Shown one piece after another: positions 44,501 to 55,913 of a stretch of 64,000 nt of DNA. The notes under the pieces are model-generated. The model worked only from the letters and a program-made list of their open reading frames with translations, searched no databases and was not told the DNA's origin. This stretch comes from Tubulanus polymorphus. Taxonomy: Eukaryota; Nemertea; Palaeonemertea; Tubulaniformes; Tubulanidae. Location of the stretch: positions 27,558,001 through 27,622,000 of the forward strand of contig NC_134025.1 of the NCBI RefSeq assembly GCF_964204645.1. The letters are read 5' to 3'. The translations under genes and the position numbers were made by a program. The number at the start of each line of letters is the position of its first letter. Position 1 is the stretch's first letter.

Positions 44501-44930
44501 TCTAACAGACTGAACAGGATTTTCTTGGCTTTACGATCCTCCTTCTCGGTGTCAGGGCTGACAGCAGCGGTGTAGATATCTGGCACATAATGACGAAAAT
44601 GCGATTTCAGGGCATCGTCGAGAGTGTCAGTTTCAAATGCTTTATTGAAATCCTACATCAAAAATTGAAAAAATCAGTTAAAGACTTTCACGCACCACAT
44701 TACTACTGCTGGGCATGGACTGCCAAGCAACAAGCAGAGCAGGAAGAAAAGTGGGTTGAAATGTTGAGTAATTTGAAAAATTTATCATGCAAAATTAGCG
44801 AAATCACCATTATCGAGTAATGGAAGCCGAGTTACTCCTTGAATTGATAAGCTCAGAAATAGACATATACCTGTAATATTTGGTTTCGATTGAACTCTAT
44901 ACTGGCCGCTGGTGGTGAATTTTCAGCCAT
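35569..44930 (-). CDS. UBR1: E3 ubiquitin ligase of the N-degron pathway, UBR1/UBR2 type
   Basis: N-recognin that binds destabilising N-terminal residues and ubiquitinates the substrate. Exons: 35569-35710, 35799-35900, 35992-36162, 36252-36389, 36485-36593, 36686-36819, 36910-36985, 37070-37306, 37394-37546, 37633-37720, 37820-37880, 37955-38066, 38153-38256, 38347-38511, 38596-38889, 38972-39219, 39299-39396, 39476-39569, 39646-39849, 39946-40101, 40177-40301, 40393-40493, 40574-40650, 40729-40794, 40881-40991, 41074-41222, 41309-41402, 41476-41604, 41689-41794, 41875-41953, 42047-42128, 42380-42478 or 42532-42630, 42746-42797, 42892-43045, 43136-43259, 43342-43404, 43583-43855, 43957-44067, 44177-44255, 44384-44652 and 44871-44930 (5289 nt, 1762 aa). 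The UBR box ([28 protein letters not shown]) is at ~95-165, a ClpS-like region follows ([15 protein letters not shown]), the RING starts at ~1095 ([21 protein letters not shown]), and the C-terminal cap ends TTIDWLHL. All zinc ligands I checked are present. Vertebrates split this gene into UBR1 and UBR2. Confidence 0.95.
42380..42478 (-). other. UBR1: UBR alternative exon B (3' copy of a duplicated pair)
   Basis: 99 nt, phase 0 at both ends. It begins [14 protein letters not shown] and ends VQIYTVPTL. It aligns over its full length with the exon at 42532-42630 (17 of 33 residues identical by eye). Its own acceptor (GTTATAG) and donor (GTAGGT) look functional. Confidence 0.8.
42532..42630 (-). 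other. UBR1: UBR alternative exon A (5' copy of a duplicated pair)
   Basis: 99 nt, phase 0 at both ends. It begins [20 protein letters not shown] and ends VQIFTVPTL. The acceptor is TTTGACAG and the donor GTAGGT. It is nearer to the vertebrate consensus in the DDH..SIS segment than exon B. The intron separating it from exon B is 53 nt. Confidence 0.8.
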
Positions 44931-45271
44931 TTTTTCTCATCATCAGGTAAAGGGAGGAATGATATGAAGGACTTTATACAAAGTCCTCTTCCGCGTTTTA
45001 ATGATGTACACGGGACGGTGTTTTATGAATAAATGTCTCTTTTTTCGTATGTATCGTTGATCGAGTTCAAGATGACATACTCAACAAGATATTTTGTTCT
45101 TATTTGTCTGAATCTTTGTACGTAGTTTCTGTAAAGAAGATGAAAAAATAATGAATAAAATTGAATTTTATTGAATCTTTAAGTTCGCGATTTACAACAA
45201 TTGTGGAGCCTGGATATTTGTTTATTGTTTGTATTTCCGGGTTTATTTTATTTTAAACTAGTTTATTTAAC
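44931..45271. promoter_or_regulatory. Bidirectional promoter region, UBR / NUDT14
   Basis: 341 bp between divergent start codons must hold both promoters and 5' UTRs. No TATA box stands out. A small GC-rich patch (CCGCGTTTTA, CGGGACGGTG) lies at 44990-45020. Confidence 0.6.
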
Positions 45272-46447
45272 ATGGAAAACGTAACCGACTTTGTCATCGA
45301 ACCGATGAAAGAACAATCAAAGTATATCGTTCAATGTAGGATTAATTACAAACAGGTGATCAATCGTTTTAACTGGCAATCTTAATTACAAGTAAAACCA
45401 TGACAAATTCAATTTATTTTTATTCATTATATTTTAAGAATACTCGTTAAAATGTAGTTTTCTTACAGGATGGTAAAAGCAAAATTTGGGATGCCATTCA
45501 AGAGCATGAAAGGTTTGTAGTTAAAAGTTTGCAATAATTAACTCAAGAAAATACATGGGGTCTCATTTAGGCCTTTCATGATAGGCCTATGTCATATTTT
45601 ATTCATCTCCCTGACCTATTTCCCTTGTTGGCAGGTGGAACAGTTGTTACTTTGTTCTTTCACTGATTCAGCTTTCGAATAAGATTCACCAATTTTGCTA
45701 CAAATTGTTTATCATTTTCAGTGTTTGTATCCTCATCTACAATATGACTAAGGATTGCTTTGTGTTTGTGTCGCAGTTTCGACCAGGTATTTTCTTTCAT
45801 GTACCGGTATTAGATTACTATATCTATCTATTAGAGATTGTATTTATCTGAACTTGATGTGTTTGATATTTCAGGCGTTTATCTGAACTCTGCCAGAAGA
45901 CAGCTCGGTAGAAAAGAGATGCAAATGTTTGGAGCAGTGGACCCTACATGTGTACCGCCTAAATTAGGAATATCTTATGAAATGTGTGCTGGACTTGTAG
46001 ATAAGGATATGAGTCTCGAAAAGACTGCTCAAATGGAGTGCTTAGAGGAATGTGGATATGATGTTCCACTCGCCAACATAGAAAAAATTACCTCTTATCG
46101 GTAAATATTTTTTTTAAATAATTTTCAAATGCAATAATTTATACAGAGTGATTCATATGATATCAATTCCAATCATATACACACAGGTATGATTTTATTA
46201 TTTTTTCCCTCGCAGAACTGGGCTTGGGCTATCAGGTGCTCAACAGACATTGTATTATGCTGAAGTTACCGATGATATGAAAGTGTCACTTGGAGGTGGA
46301 CTTGATGAAGAGGGCGAAATGATTGAAGTATTACATATACCACTAAAAGACAGTAGAAAGTTATTAACTGATGACACTATACCTAAGTCAATTGGATTAC
46401 TTTATGGCATTATGTGGTTTTATGAAAATAAAAAACGTCCTGAATAG
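45272..46447 (+). CDS. NUDT14: NUDT14-like Nudix hydrolase (UDP-sugar pyrophosphatase)
   Basis: Cytosolic Nudix hydrolase; NUDT14 splits UDP-glucose and ADP-ribose. Exons are 45272-45355, 45469-45512, 45722-45786, 45875-46100 and 46216-46447 (651 nt, 216 aa; human 222). The N-terminal dimerisation strands (FVIEPMKEQSKYIVQCRINY, SVCILIYNM, FVSQFRPGVY) are followed by the Nudix box ECAGLVDKD-like strand (YEMCAGLVDKDMSLEKTAQM) and helix (ECLEECGYDVP), the GLGLSGAQQTLYYAEV segment, and the GGGLDEEGEMIEVLHIPL block typical of this subfamily. The Glu residues of the Nudix helix (E-EE-GY) are intact. An AATAAA follows at 46556-46561. Confidence 0.93.
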
Positions 46448-46555
46448 GTGAATAAGCTGAAAGTCTAAAGATTTTTATTTTGGATAATGTTAAAAGTCGT
46501 ATGAACAATTCATTCAAAGAACTGATACCCCCAGGTATATAATCTATTTTTTGGA

Positions 46556-46561
46556 AATAAA
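46556..46561 (+). terminator. Poly(A) signal AATAAA, NUDT14
   Basis: Canonical AATAAA 108 bases past the NUDT14 stop and only about 90 bases before the first possible DNMT3 start codon. Confidence 0.6.
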
Positions 46562-46651
46562 TTATTTCGTTCTACTATAAGTTGTTTATATGCGAATTAT
46601 CTAATTATGCGATCATTGTCTTGTGCTGCCACCATCTTCAGTAGCTAACAC

Positions 46652-49600
46652 ATGGTGGGTGATGCAGAATTTGAATTATTCAAAACTATCTTTTCGAATC
46701 CTGATCGTTTGACATTCCAATACTCGAAATATGTTTTGAAGATATTCGTCGTGTTCATCGTAAATGTTGCATTTCTTGATTCGATAAATACAAAGGTCAG
46801 TTAAGAACCACAAATTGAAGATGTCGATGGATTATAAACGGACCTGTTGGAATGCGGTTCTGACGCGATCGTTACTTTTTAGGTACTGTTAATGAAGAAA
46901 GTTGCTGCGATGGCGTCATCAGCTGCCACAAATATCGGTAATCTTTTTCAGTCTGAGAAGGCACATAACAAGCAGGATGATCTTGATTCAGAAATTACTG
47001 ATCATTCCTCGGTCACTATTCATAATCATGATCCACCCTCGTCTCATGAGCCGATTGATAAACTTGTAAGTTTTAAGTGCTGCCTGGTCAGTTCGATACA
47101 GAATTATTTGTTATGTGAGTTGTTTGAATCAATGTAAATTATTACAAAAGTTGTATGAATGTATTATTTTCCTGACAGATCGATGAAAGAACGAATGTCA
47201 AACTCCAAGAGTCGGTTGGTCCATATGAAAATTGTTATGAAAACACTACTAACAAACGTAGAGTTTCCAGTAGAGAATTACAGGAGTTGATAGATGACAA
47301 TGATAGATGGATTAATAAGGTAGGCGAGTAACTGTAGTATTAGATTGGAAATTTAGGTCACTGAAAAAATGTCAATGAGTAAAAGTTGCTTGAAATTTAT
47401 GTTTTGTAAAACTGTATATTCTTTCATGCAAGCTATGTATTTTTTCATTCAGCATTCTGTAATAACAAACGCAAAGAGAAAACGTCTTTCTGAAATCACT
47501 GCTGTTTCTCAGCCTATGGCTGATGAACAAAAGTCAAGAAACTGTGTAAAAACAGTCCCTATATTGTCTCCATCCATGGATTCGGTGACTGAAAAGCAGT
47601 TGGTTGACATTGCATCTACTTCATCTACGCCTACTAGCATTGGTAGGGAATCAAATGATATATCGCCAGTTTTAAATCATCAAACTGAAATAATTAAGAA
47701 GTCATATTCCAGAAGAGAGAAAAGGAGGTTATTAAAGGTCAAAATAGAAAATAAGAGAAAGAAGAGAGCTGGAAAATCTATCGCTGAGCTATCTGTGAGT
47801 GAGTTACATTGTTCAATAAACGAAGTAAATAATGTAAAACTATCAGAAATAACTCCAAAAGTGGCAGACAGCATTGAAAAATATACAGAAGCATCTGCAA
47901 TTGAATTAGATTCAGATGAATTAACTGTTAACAATAAGCCGAAATTAGTTGCAGTTGACTTAAACTCGTCTGGTAAGATTCCAGTGACTACAGAAAAGTT
48001 GGATAAATTTTCACCCGATGACAGCGTTCAAGAATTTAAATTGGATGAATTGTTGTCTAATGACAATCCATCAGAAATCAAGTTGACAATAAATTGTTCT
48101 TCATCTAATAAAAGTTCAACGTCTGAGACTAATTTAGTCACACGTCCTCAAGTTGAGAAATCTTCATTGAATCTTGAGGGAAAGAAACTAGAAAATGATT
48201 GGCCTAAAAAAGCGATTACCAGTGTGATGAACCCAGCTAAATCGGCTCCTGTGAAGGAGAAAGATAACTACTTCTCTGAGATAATCGTTGAGGATAACAA
48301 TGAATTAAAAGATATCCTGAAATGGGAAGATATAAGCGAATTGAAAAAGCGAAAAATGTTCTTCGTTTCATTCGAGAATTATGTGCCGACCAATTCTGAC
48401 CGGTCTATGAAAATAATGCGATTTATGTCGGATACAGATGCCAGAAAGATTCTTAATGCATCCAGTAGCAGTATCAAACCACAACTTGATGAAAAGAAAG
48501 ATTCAGTTGAGCAAATGGAAGTTGAAGATTGTAATGATAATGATATAAAATGTAGAGGAATTTCCGGCACTAGACTGCTTCCTGAACCGAACACGGCTAA
48601 AGATAATTCCAACGACATTGCCTCAACTCAAATTACCACTGTTGTTGAGATTCATGAACGTGTACCTGCAAATCTGTTACATGCAGCTGATGGTCATGAT
48701 GATACAGGGCTCGCGGATTCTATCTCTAATGAGCAAGATATTGAAATAGATAGTGAGAGTGACCGTGCATCGCTAGTTCCAATGTCTGAGATAAGAAGAG
48801 ATCTGAAACGTAATTCTTCTCAAGATTTAACTGATAAAAGCATAGATCCAAGTCTTCACGCGCCTGTTTTACGACCACACAAGTCGATTACTGTTTCTGC
48901 TGGTAGTACTGTTGCAAATGACAATGTAAAGTATTTATTTTCCATATCTTCATTTTCAAAAAATGTTTCAGCGTTCTTTTCTTATCAGTCAATGTAATTT
49001 GTAACAATGACTTGCAATTAATTTTCAGTCTGCAGATCTAAAAATGTTGTCTGCATTTCAAGATAAACCATACAGCCTTCGTCTTGCCCCAAAGACAGTT
49101 GAAAAGTTTCAGGTATCGAATCGACCAGATAGTAAAACATCTACACCTACAAAATCATCATCATCTACAAAGTCAGCCAAAGACCCGAATGAACCTGACG
49201 TACGTCTAAGTTTCTACAAATGTGAGGGTAAAGCTTCAAATACATCTAAGAATGATGAAGTCAATGATCTCCCTAGAATTACATCTGATGAAACATTTAA
49301 GAAAACACCAACAAAGAAAGTGAAATCGTCAGTTGAACTGTGTGCCATAACTCCACCTGATTTAAATCAGTTAGTTCAGTCTTCAAATAAGAAGGTATAT
49401 ATGTGATCTAAATGACTTCTAATGAGATGAATGACGTGATGATTAAATTGCATGAATGTTAATCTTTATTTTAGGGTTTGGGCCTCGGATGTATAGTGTG
49501 GGCCAAGTGGAGCGCTTTACATTGGTGGCCTGGTGTCATTGTTTTAGGTACTATGTGTGGTCTTCCTGTGTCTCAATGGGGAAAGTATTGGATCTTTTGG

Positions 49601-52512
49601 TTCGGTGATCACAAGGTTTCTGAGGTAACCATTTAAATACATCCATTTACTGTCAAATATCTGAGAATTTTATTGACTGCAAAGTTTTCATTCATGATTT
49701 CAGATGAATAGGGAGAAGATCGTTCTTTTCGGGGAGAATTTTATGAAGTGTTATTCAAAGAATGCGGGCAAAACATTGCGAAGAGCTGTAGTGGAAGCTA
49801 TCCAGGTAAGAACATATTAAAACCCTGACAGTTGATAAGAGTTGAACTACTTTGTACAGTTTATCATAGGAATGCGCTGCCAGAACCAGACATTATCTAC
49901 GAGATGACAATGAAGCTCTTCTATGGGCACTAGAATCTTTCACAGGTGTAACGGATATAAATTTTTCACCACAATGTGGTAAGCGTACTATTGAGCATTA
50001 TGAGTTCCTGTTTATCTAACAGTGGCTTGAAGTTTTTTACTGTCTTTGGATTGTTTTTAGGTGAAGAACTTTCAGTCTCAATTATGAAACGTCTACTTGA
50101 TATCAAACAGATAATACGTAAGAAAGAAAACAATTTAGACGTTGATAATAAACTATTCAGAATAGAAACGGCTTGTGAAACAACAAAAGGTAAGAACACA
50201 GAAAGTGTAAACCTATATGATCAGGATCATATTTAGATATAGAACTGAATAATTGGGATTTGAAATTTTTCAGCTAACTTATTTCAAGAAGTGCGAGATA
50301 GACAAAGGAAAATTGAAGATATTTGTATTGCATGTGATAATACCGATGTAACGGTTGCAGCTCAACATCCATTCTTTTACGGTGGAATATGTGGACAATG
50401 CAAGGTACAATTTAGATATATTGGAATATTTCAGATTTGTTGTAAGTTTGAATATAATGCACTAATGGTTCCATGTTTCAGAGTGATATCATGGAAACGA
50501 TGTTCGCTACAGGGTCAGATGGATTATTGGTTTGTATAGAATTCAGTTTTGTAGTGTAACCATGTGTCTGAACTCGAACCCTCTGATATATAAGTCCATG
50601 TCTGAAATTTCTGACTGGATTTCATGTATTTTGTTCCAATTAGATGTACTGTGTTGTGTGTGGAAATGGTGGTGAACTTTTCGTCTGCGATGATCCTCTT
50701 TGTAACCGGTATGAATATTAGCCTGTATTATATTTCGAGGTATGGGGTTAGCAACAAACTGTATATCAATTTGAATATTTATTCCAGAGTTTACTGTTCT
50801 GGATGTATTCTATCATTGGCTGGTAAAGATGTATTAGAAGTCGTCCATACAGCGACACCTTGGTTATGTTTCATGTGCGCAGAGTACAATTCTTTTACGC
50901 AAGGTCTGCTGAAACCAAAGGCTAACTGGAAAAATAATATCATAGACTTGTTTCAACCTGATGGTTATCAGGTATGATTATACATGTTTTATCAGTATGA
51001 ACCATTTTCTTGCTTAATGGATTTTAGATGATGTGCTTTATTTTACAGCCCATCTCACCAGATGACTTCCCTCGTCAACCTGTTCGAGTTTTGTCTCTGT
51101 TTGATGGAATAGGAACTGGTCTGTACATATGAACACCTTTAGCGGCTCGATTTAGATTTAGATAAGAGATCGTTTTTGAATGTTACATTACAGGAAAATT
51201 TGTTCTGAATGAATTGGGTATAAAGGTGGAAGTATACTATGCAAGCGAGATAGATCAAGATGCGATTAATGTGACTAAGACGCAGCATGGAGATGCGGTA
51301 ATTCACATCGCTGATGTTCGACAACTTGATGACGAAAAGGTACAGAGTGATCATGATTATAACGACTCATAAACTTGCTGTATCTTTTTAGAAGTTTGAT
51401 AAATTCAAGGTTTTGTATATACGGTTTGTGATATTTCAGTTGAAACAGATTGGTCCTATTGATCTACTGATAGGTGGTTCTCCGTGCAATGATCTTTCAC
51501 TTGTGAATCCTGCTAGAAAAGGCCTTGGAGGTAGAGAGTGTGAAAATAAAACCAAAAACGAAACTCAAGTTAAATATTACCTCTTGATGATGTGTTATTT
51601 TTCATTTCAGAGGGATCTGGCTTACTATTTTTTGAGTATTTCCGAATACTGACCACCATCCAGTCATTGCAACATAGACATTTGTTCTGGTTGTTTGAAA
51701 ATGTTGTGTCAATGCCGAAAGATATAAAATCGACCATTACACGATTTTTAAGGGTGTGTATATTTTTGATTCATCTGAATGAAAAATTGCTGTATTTCCT
51801 TCCTAACAATAATCATCATATGTTTTAAAGTGCGAACCCGTTCTTCTGGATGCTATTTATTTCTCTGCCCAGAAAAGAGCAAGATATTTCTGGGGAAATA
51901 TTCCTGGCATGTACTGGTATGTGTGTATCGCATCCGCATTCATTACACAAATGTCTCTCTTCTTTTCTTCCTGTACTCAATAACTAATGTATTTCTTTTC
52001 CAGTCCTCCACAGTTAGAAGAAAATCCTGATCCAAATCTTGATGAAATGCTCACTCCAAACTGCAATCGGCGTGCTACTGTAAAAAAGTTTTGTTTCTAA
52101 TTCGCGCTATATTTGTGTATGATATTGTAAAGAATGCTGATATATAACCTTCTTATCATAGGTTTCTAAGATTCGAACAGTTACTGGAAGAAGTAACAGC
52201 ATCAAACAAGGGAAAACTGTCAATGGAATTATGCCTGTTGTCATGGATGGAAAGGAAGATGGATTGTGGATTCCTGAACTTGAAAGGTGAGCGAGAATTA
52301 TCGAATTTCTCTATGGTGATCCCTGACCTTTGATAATCTTCAGATATTAATTTCTAGAGTTTTCTTGTAGGATATTTGGATTTCCTGCTCACTATACCGA
52401 TGTTGGAAATCTTCCACCTCACAAACGCCAAGTGTTACTGGGAAAGTCTTGGAGTGTTCCTGTTATACGCAAATTGCTCTTTCCTCTGAAAAAATTCTAT
52501 GAAACTTTGTAG
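46652..52512 (+). CDS. DNMT3A: DNMT3 de novo DNA (cytosine-5) methyltransferase
   Basis: Nuclear enzyme that methylates unmodified CpG sites; single invertebrate DNMT3 equivalent to DNMT3A/B. Exons: 46652-46795 (uncertain), 46883-47065, 47179-47319, 47453-48925, 49029-49394, 49475-49624, 49704-49805, 49870-49978, 50061-50189, 50274-50404, 50482-50529, 50644-50708, 50788-50971, 51049-51118, 51194-51339, 51440-51530, 51611-51753, 51831-51916, 52004-52079, 52162-52286 and 52371-52512. Length is 1367 aa with the first exon, or 1316 aa from the ATG at 46892 (human DNMT3A 912). A low-complexity Ser/Lys/Asp-rich N-terminus, mostly one 1.47-kb exon, precedes PWWP (LHWWPGVIV; ~719-802), the ADD zinc fingers ([26 protein letters not shown]) and the catalytic domain: motif [11 protein letters not shown], motif [11 protein letters not shown] with Cys ~1112, motif [17 protein letters not shown]-like loop, ending [10 protein letters not shown] and [10 protein letters not shown]. 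All catalytic motifs are intact. Confidence 0.95.
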
Positions 52513-52534
52513 TGCTTTATTTTGAAGATAACTG

Positions 52535-52540
52535 AATAAA
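52535..52540 (+). terminator. Poly(A) signal AATAAA, DNMT3
   Basis: Canonical AATAAA 22 bases after the DNMT3 stop codon, which would give a very short 3' UTR. Confidence 0.6.
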
Positions 52541-53231
52541 TTGTAAGAATGTCTTCAATACTGAAAATCTCAAAACGGATCAAACCAATGTTCCGGGGGT
52601 CGACTTGGCAATGACCCTTACCAGTCTGTAAAATTAATCTTATTGTGACAATTCCACAATATAAAATTTGGATAATATTTTAGTACCCGGTATATAAAAA
52701 GTACCAAATGTAATTTTCGGATTTGTGTGTATACATTCAATAGATCTAATCATGCAAAAAGTCATGCAAAATCTTATTAAAATATGTTAAGTTTTAGAAG
52801 CAATTTTATTGTTTAATTCTTAATACTACTTTGTTAGATATACATATTTAATGTTTTTAAGGAATGTTCATTTATTTAAATTCTGGAATGGTTTTTCAGA
52901 ATTCTGTGATCAATTGATATCCGGTATAGTCAGCTCAAAAAGTTTATTATGTTATGATTGGGATGCAATCTGAGATGGATCATTTGCAATATCTTCTGAT
53001 CCCACAATTTGATGTCTAATTTTGATATTGGTTAGATTCTGTAATTTCAAAAGATGCAATTACACTGTGGTCTTCTCATGACTATGAACAAATAAATCTT
53101 TTGTGAATTACTTTGACAATTGTTAGCTTTCCATCTGATTACTGATTATCTATCTAAGTTCTCTGCTATCGGAATTTCACCTTGGTATGTAATGACATGT
53201 GGCTGCAACGTAACTTTCCTTTCCCATCCAC

Positions 53232-53245
53232 GTTGCCATGGCAAC
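53232..53245. promoter_or_regulatory. Perfect palindromic X-box (RFX-binding site)
   Basis: GTTGCCATGGCAAC is the ideal two-half-site X-box bound by RFX transcription factors, which switch on cilium genes across animals. It lies 185 bp upstream of the start codon of the small gene at 53430, on a typical promoter scale for RFX targets. The site is read directly from the sequence; function is inferred. Confidence 0.75.
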
Positions 53246-53429
53246 CTGCTATTATGTGCTAAGTAGTATCTGACGCTGAGCTGTCAAAAGGCTGAATAAT
53301 TTATCCATAATGGCGCTGTATCTGATGTAGCAATCGTATTTGTAATATATATTTCTCTTAACTCTGGTGATGGTTTAAACACTATCGTTCTGTTATTTTC
53401 GCGCTGAGATTGAAGAGGACTGGAACACC

Positions 53430-55255
53430 ATGGATAACTGGAGTCAATCATTTTATACACCGACTTGGACATTAAAACTGAGATCGTTTTTCGCCACTTT
53501 CTCAGATCTGTTTAGTGAATTTGGTAGATACGTAACGCCCAGTTATCAACATGATCGTTGTGAAAGGTAAACTAATAACAAGTTTGTGCTGATGTTTTAG
53601 CGTGCAACCGGCGCCCGCCCGCCGCACGGGCCGTGCAGTCAGCAGTGCTAGAAACACTAGAATAGGCCATAATAATATTGGGAATCAGGGCCACGGTATG
53701 GGCTAATATCATTATATTGAATGGTCATTATATCGACGTCTCATTAGGCTGAATACGGCTCAGCAGTTCGGGGGCCTAGCCATGGCATGTGTCACGGCCA
53801 GTGTTTTTATCATATACGGTACTACTGATTCTAGAGAATACTAGAGATTCATTGGAGATACATTAGACCAAAAGTTTTATTTGTATGATTTTTTATTGGC
53901 TAAAGTTCCAAAATGATTTTACAACTGACAAGCCCAAGACGCCGCCCGCCAGCCGCCACATTACTCGATTTGACACATAAAGTTCAGGCAAGCGAGGATT
54001 TTTCTTATTGATAGATGGCGCAAGAATCGTTTGATTTTACTTCCGTGTTCCGTGGCTCATAAAATAATGGAATATACGTTTTTAAATTAGGTTCTAACAA
54101 TTGTCGCCGCAGCTAAAATGGTTATACATGAAATTGAAGCGTAAGTCTATCATCTAAGAATAAATTTACCTTTATTTTGCAATAGGTGAGGCGAGTGAGG
54201 ACGTGGTGGGATAAAATCAACCCAAATTCAATTTAATATATTCCATATCAAACTGAGTAAATTAGATGGAAGTCTGCTAATGACCATGACGACAAAGATA
54301 AATTTAAATTTGATGCGTTTTTGGTATACGCGTAATCAGTTGGGGCTGGCAGGTTAGACAGCTGAGCAGGATCTGGCCTTTTAGTCTAGCTGTTGTTCCT
54401 CGCTCGGAACCGTAACAATGTCTGGTATCCAGACTAGATCTGACAAAACAACTAACTGAGTAGTGGGCAAAAAGTTATCGGTAGCTTTATAGACACTTAA
54501 ATCAGTTTTTATGAAAGTAGCTAACTCAATTTCAATTTTAAACTGACATTAGATGATAAATTGAAGTGCCGGTATCCCATTCAATCATATTCAGTGCTGG
54601 TAAAACTAAGTGGCAGCTTTTTCAATGTTTATTCAACACCATGAAATTAGGGATTAGTGTCTTAGAGAAGAAGCCCCGGCGGCTTAGGGTTAAAGGTCTA
54701 GAGGGTGAGAAAAGGTCCAGAAAGTTTTAAGTTTGAGTTCCATCATTTGCCCCAGAGGATAGAGTACTGCGCTAGTACACACGTGCTTGAAGCATGTCCG
54801 AATTTTCGTGGTTTTGTAACTTAGAATTTCGTAATTATATAGTTCCGACGCATTGAAGAAATCACGATTGTAGTATCAGTACCGGTACTCTTGGCACTTT
54901 GTTAGAAAATAGTTAAGATAGTTAATAGATTGTGAAAATCAGAAGGTATTCAACTCATGTTGCATTGGTGAGCTTTATTTACCAGGTGCATTACGGTTAG
55001 GCCTATAGCGATTTTTCTGAAAAAAAAAATAAATTCGTGGAAATGATATTCATACATGTTTTCAGCATGCATAAAGATAAAACTCATCAATTGATTTTTC
55101 TACAAGATAGAACTGCTCAGTATGGGTTTCTTCGTAGAGCCATATGGTTTCCAGTTTATAGACAGTCGTATATTGAAAAGACACTGCTTGAAAGCATAAT
55201 ACAACTTACTACAGCTGTGATTGATCACCACAAAGGTTACAATTATGAAAATTAG
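53430..55255 (+). CDS. Small unrecognised protein (108 aa), possible cilium gene
   Basis: Two exons, 53430-53566 and 55066-55255, join in phase (AG/C) into 327 nt. The start ATG has a good context (CACCATGG). The protein opens MDNWSQSFYTPTWTLKLRSF and the second exon reads HKDKTHQLIFLQDRTAQYGF, then LRRAIWFPVYRQSYIEKTLL. It has no signal peptide or transmembrane segment and is rich in aromatic and basic residues. I do not recognise the family. The upstream X-box and the short, Tyr/Arg-rich character are compatible with an axonemal or ciliary protein, but that is inference. An alternative first exon (54118-54140) with the same phase exists in the intron. The coding status rests on an intact splice join and the promoter motif, not on a known relative. 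Confidence 0.6.
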
Positions 55256-55913
55256 GATTTATGTATATAACAGAATAGCATATTCTTCTTAGATTAGATT
55301 TAGATATAAAAACTGCAACCATTAATTACAAAGAAACTCATTAGAGAAGCAGTTTTTGAAATAAATTTTTATCTATGGTTATCAACAGAAATACATAAGA
55401 AAAAGAGTATTTTTGTAATTGAGAATCAATTTATCATGTATGTGAAAGATAATTGAAAAATTGTTCGAAAATCGATATCTCATTACATTGAAGATGATTA
55501 GAAAAATCTATAAATTCATTCCTCGAGCACCAGATGGCAAGTCTATTACTGTTTACTTATAGAAAAATAGAAAGTTTGAATAATGATAACAATATGTTGA
55601 CATTAGCTGTCCGGTGATGATAAGAAATTTACATGTTTCTCTATGGGTCATCGGTATATTCATTGCTCAATACAGACACTATATGTAGACACTGTGATCT
55701 ATTTTTTGTGAACGTTCCATTCTCAGGAGGCTCTCGTATATAGGACAGTTTAGATAGGATGCGTAATGCTACTATCAGATTATAATGTTCGTGCTGACGT
55801 CTAGGGAGATATTATTAGGAGTAATGAATTACTTTTCTTATGAGTTTCGATAGTCTACGGCAGATGAATACAATATGACTAGCATTTTCAAATTAGCAGC
55901 TTCATATATTAAA
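55256..55913. other. Intergenic, small X-box gene to TMEM181
   Basis: 658 bp of AT-rich sequence. It should hold the TMEM181 promoter. No clear promoter motif or ORF is seen. Confidence 0.5.

Larger units (their letters stand above)
52513..53429. other. Intergenic, DNMT3 3' end to small X-box gene
   Basis: About 0.9 kb. It contains the DNMT3 poly(A) signal near its left end and an RFX X-box near its right end (53232-53245). The middle is AT-rich with no recognisable feature. Confidence 0.6.

Noticed and set aside
50741-50787. Reading through the intron after the DNMT3 ADD exon (frame open from 50624 to 50977)
   Set aside because: The intron 50709-50787 happens to be open, but its translation interrupts the Cys spacing of the ADD finger; the spliced form matches the family.
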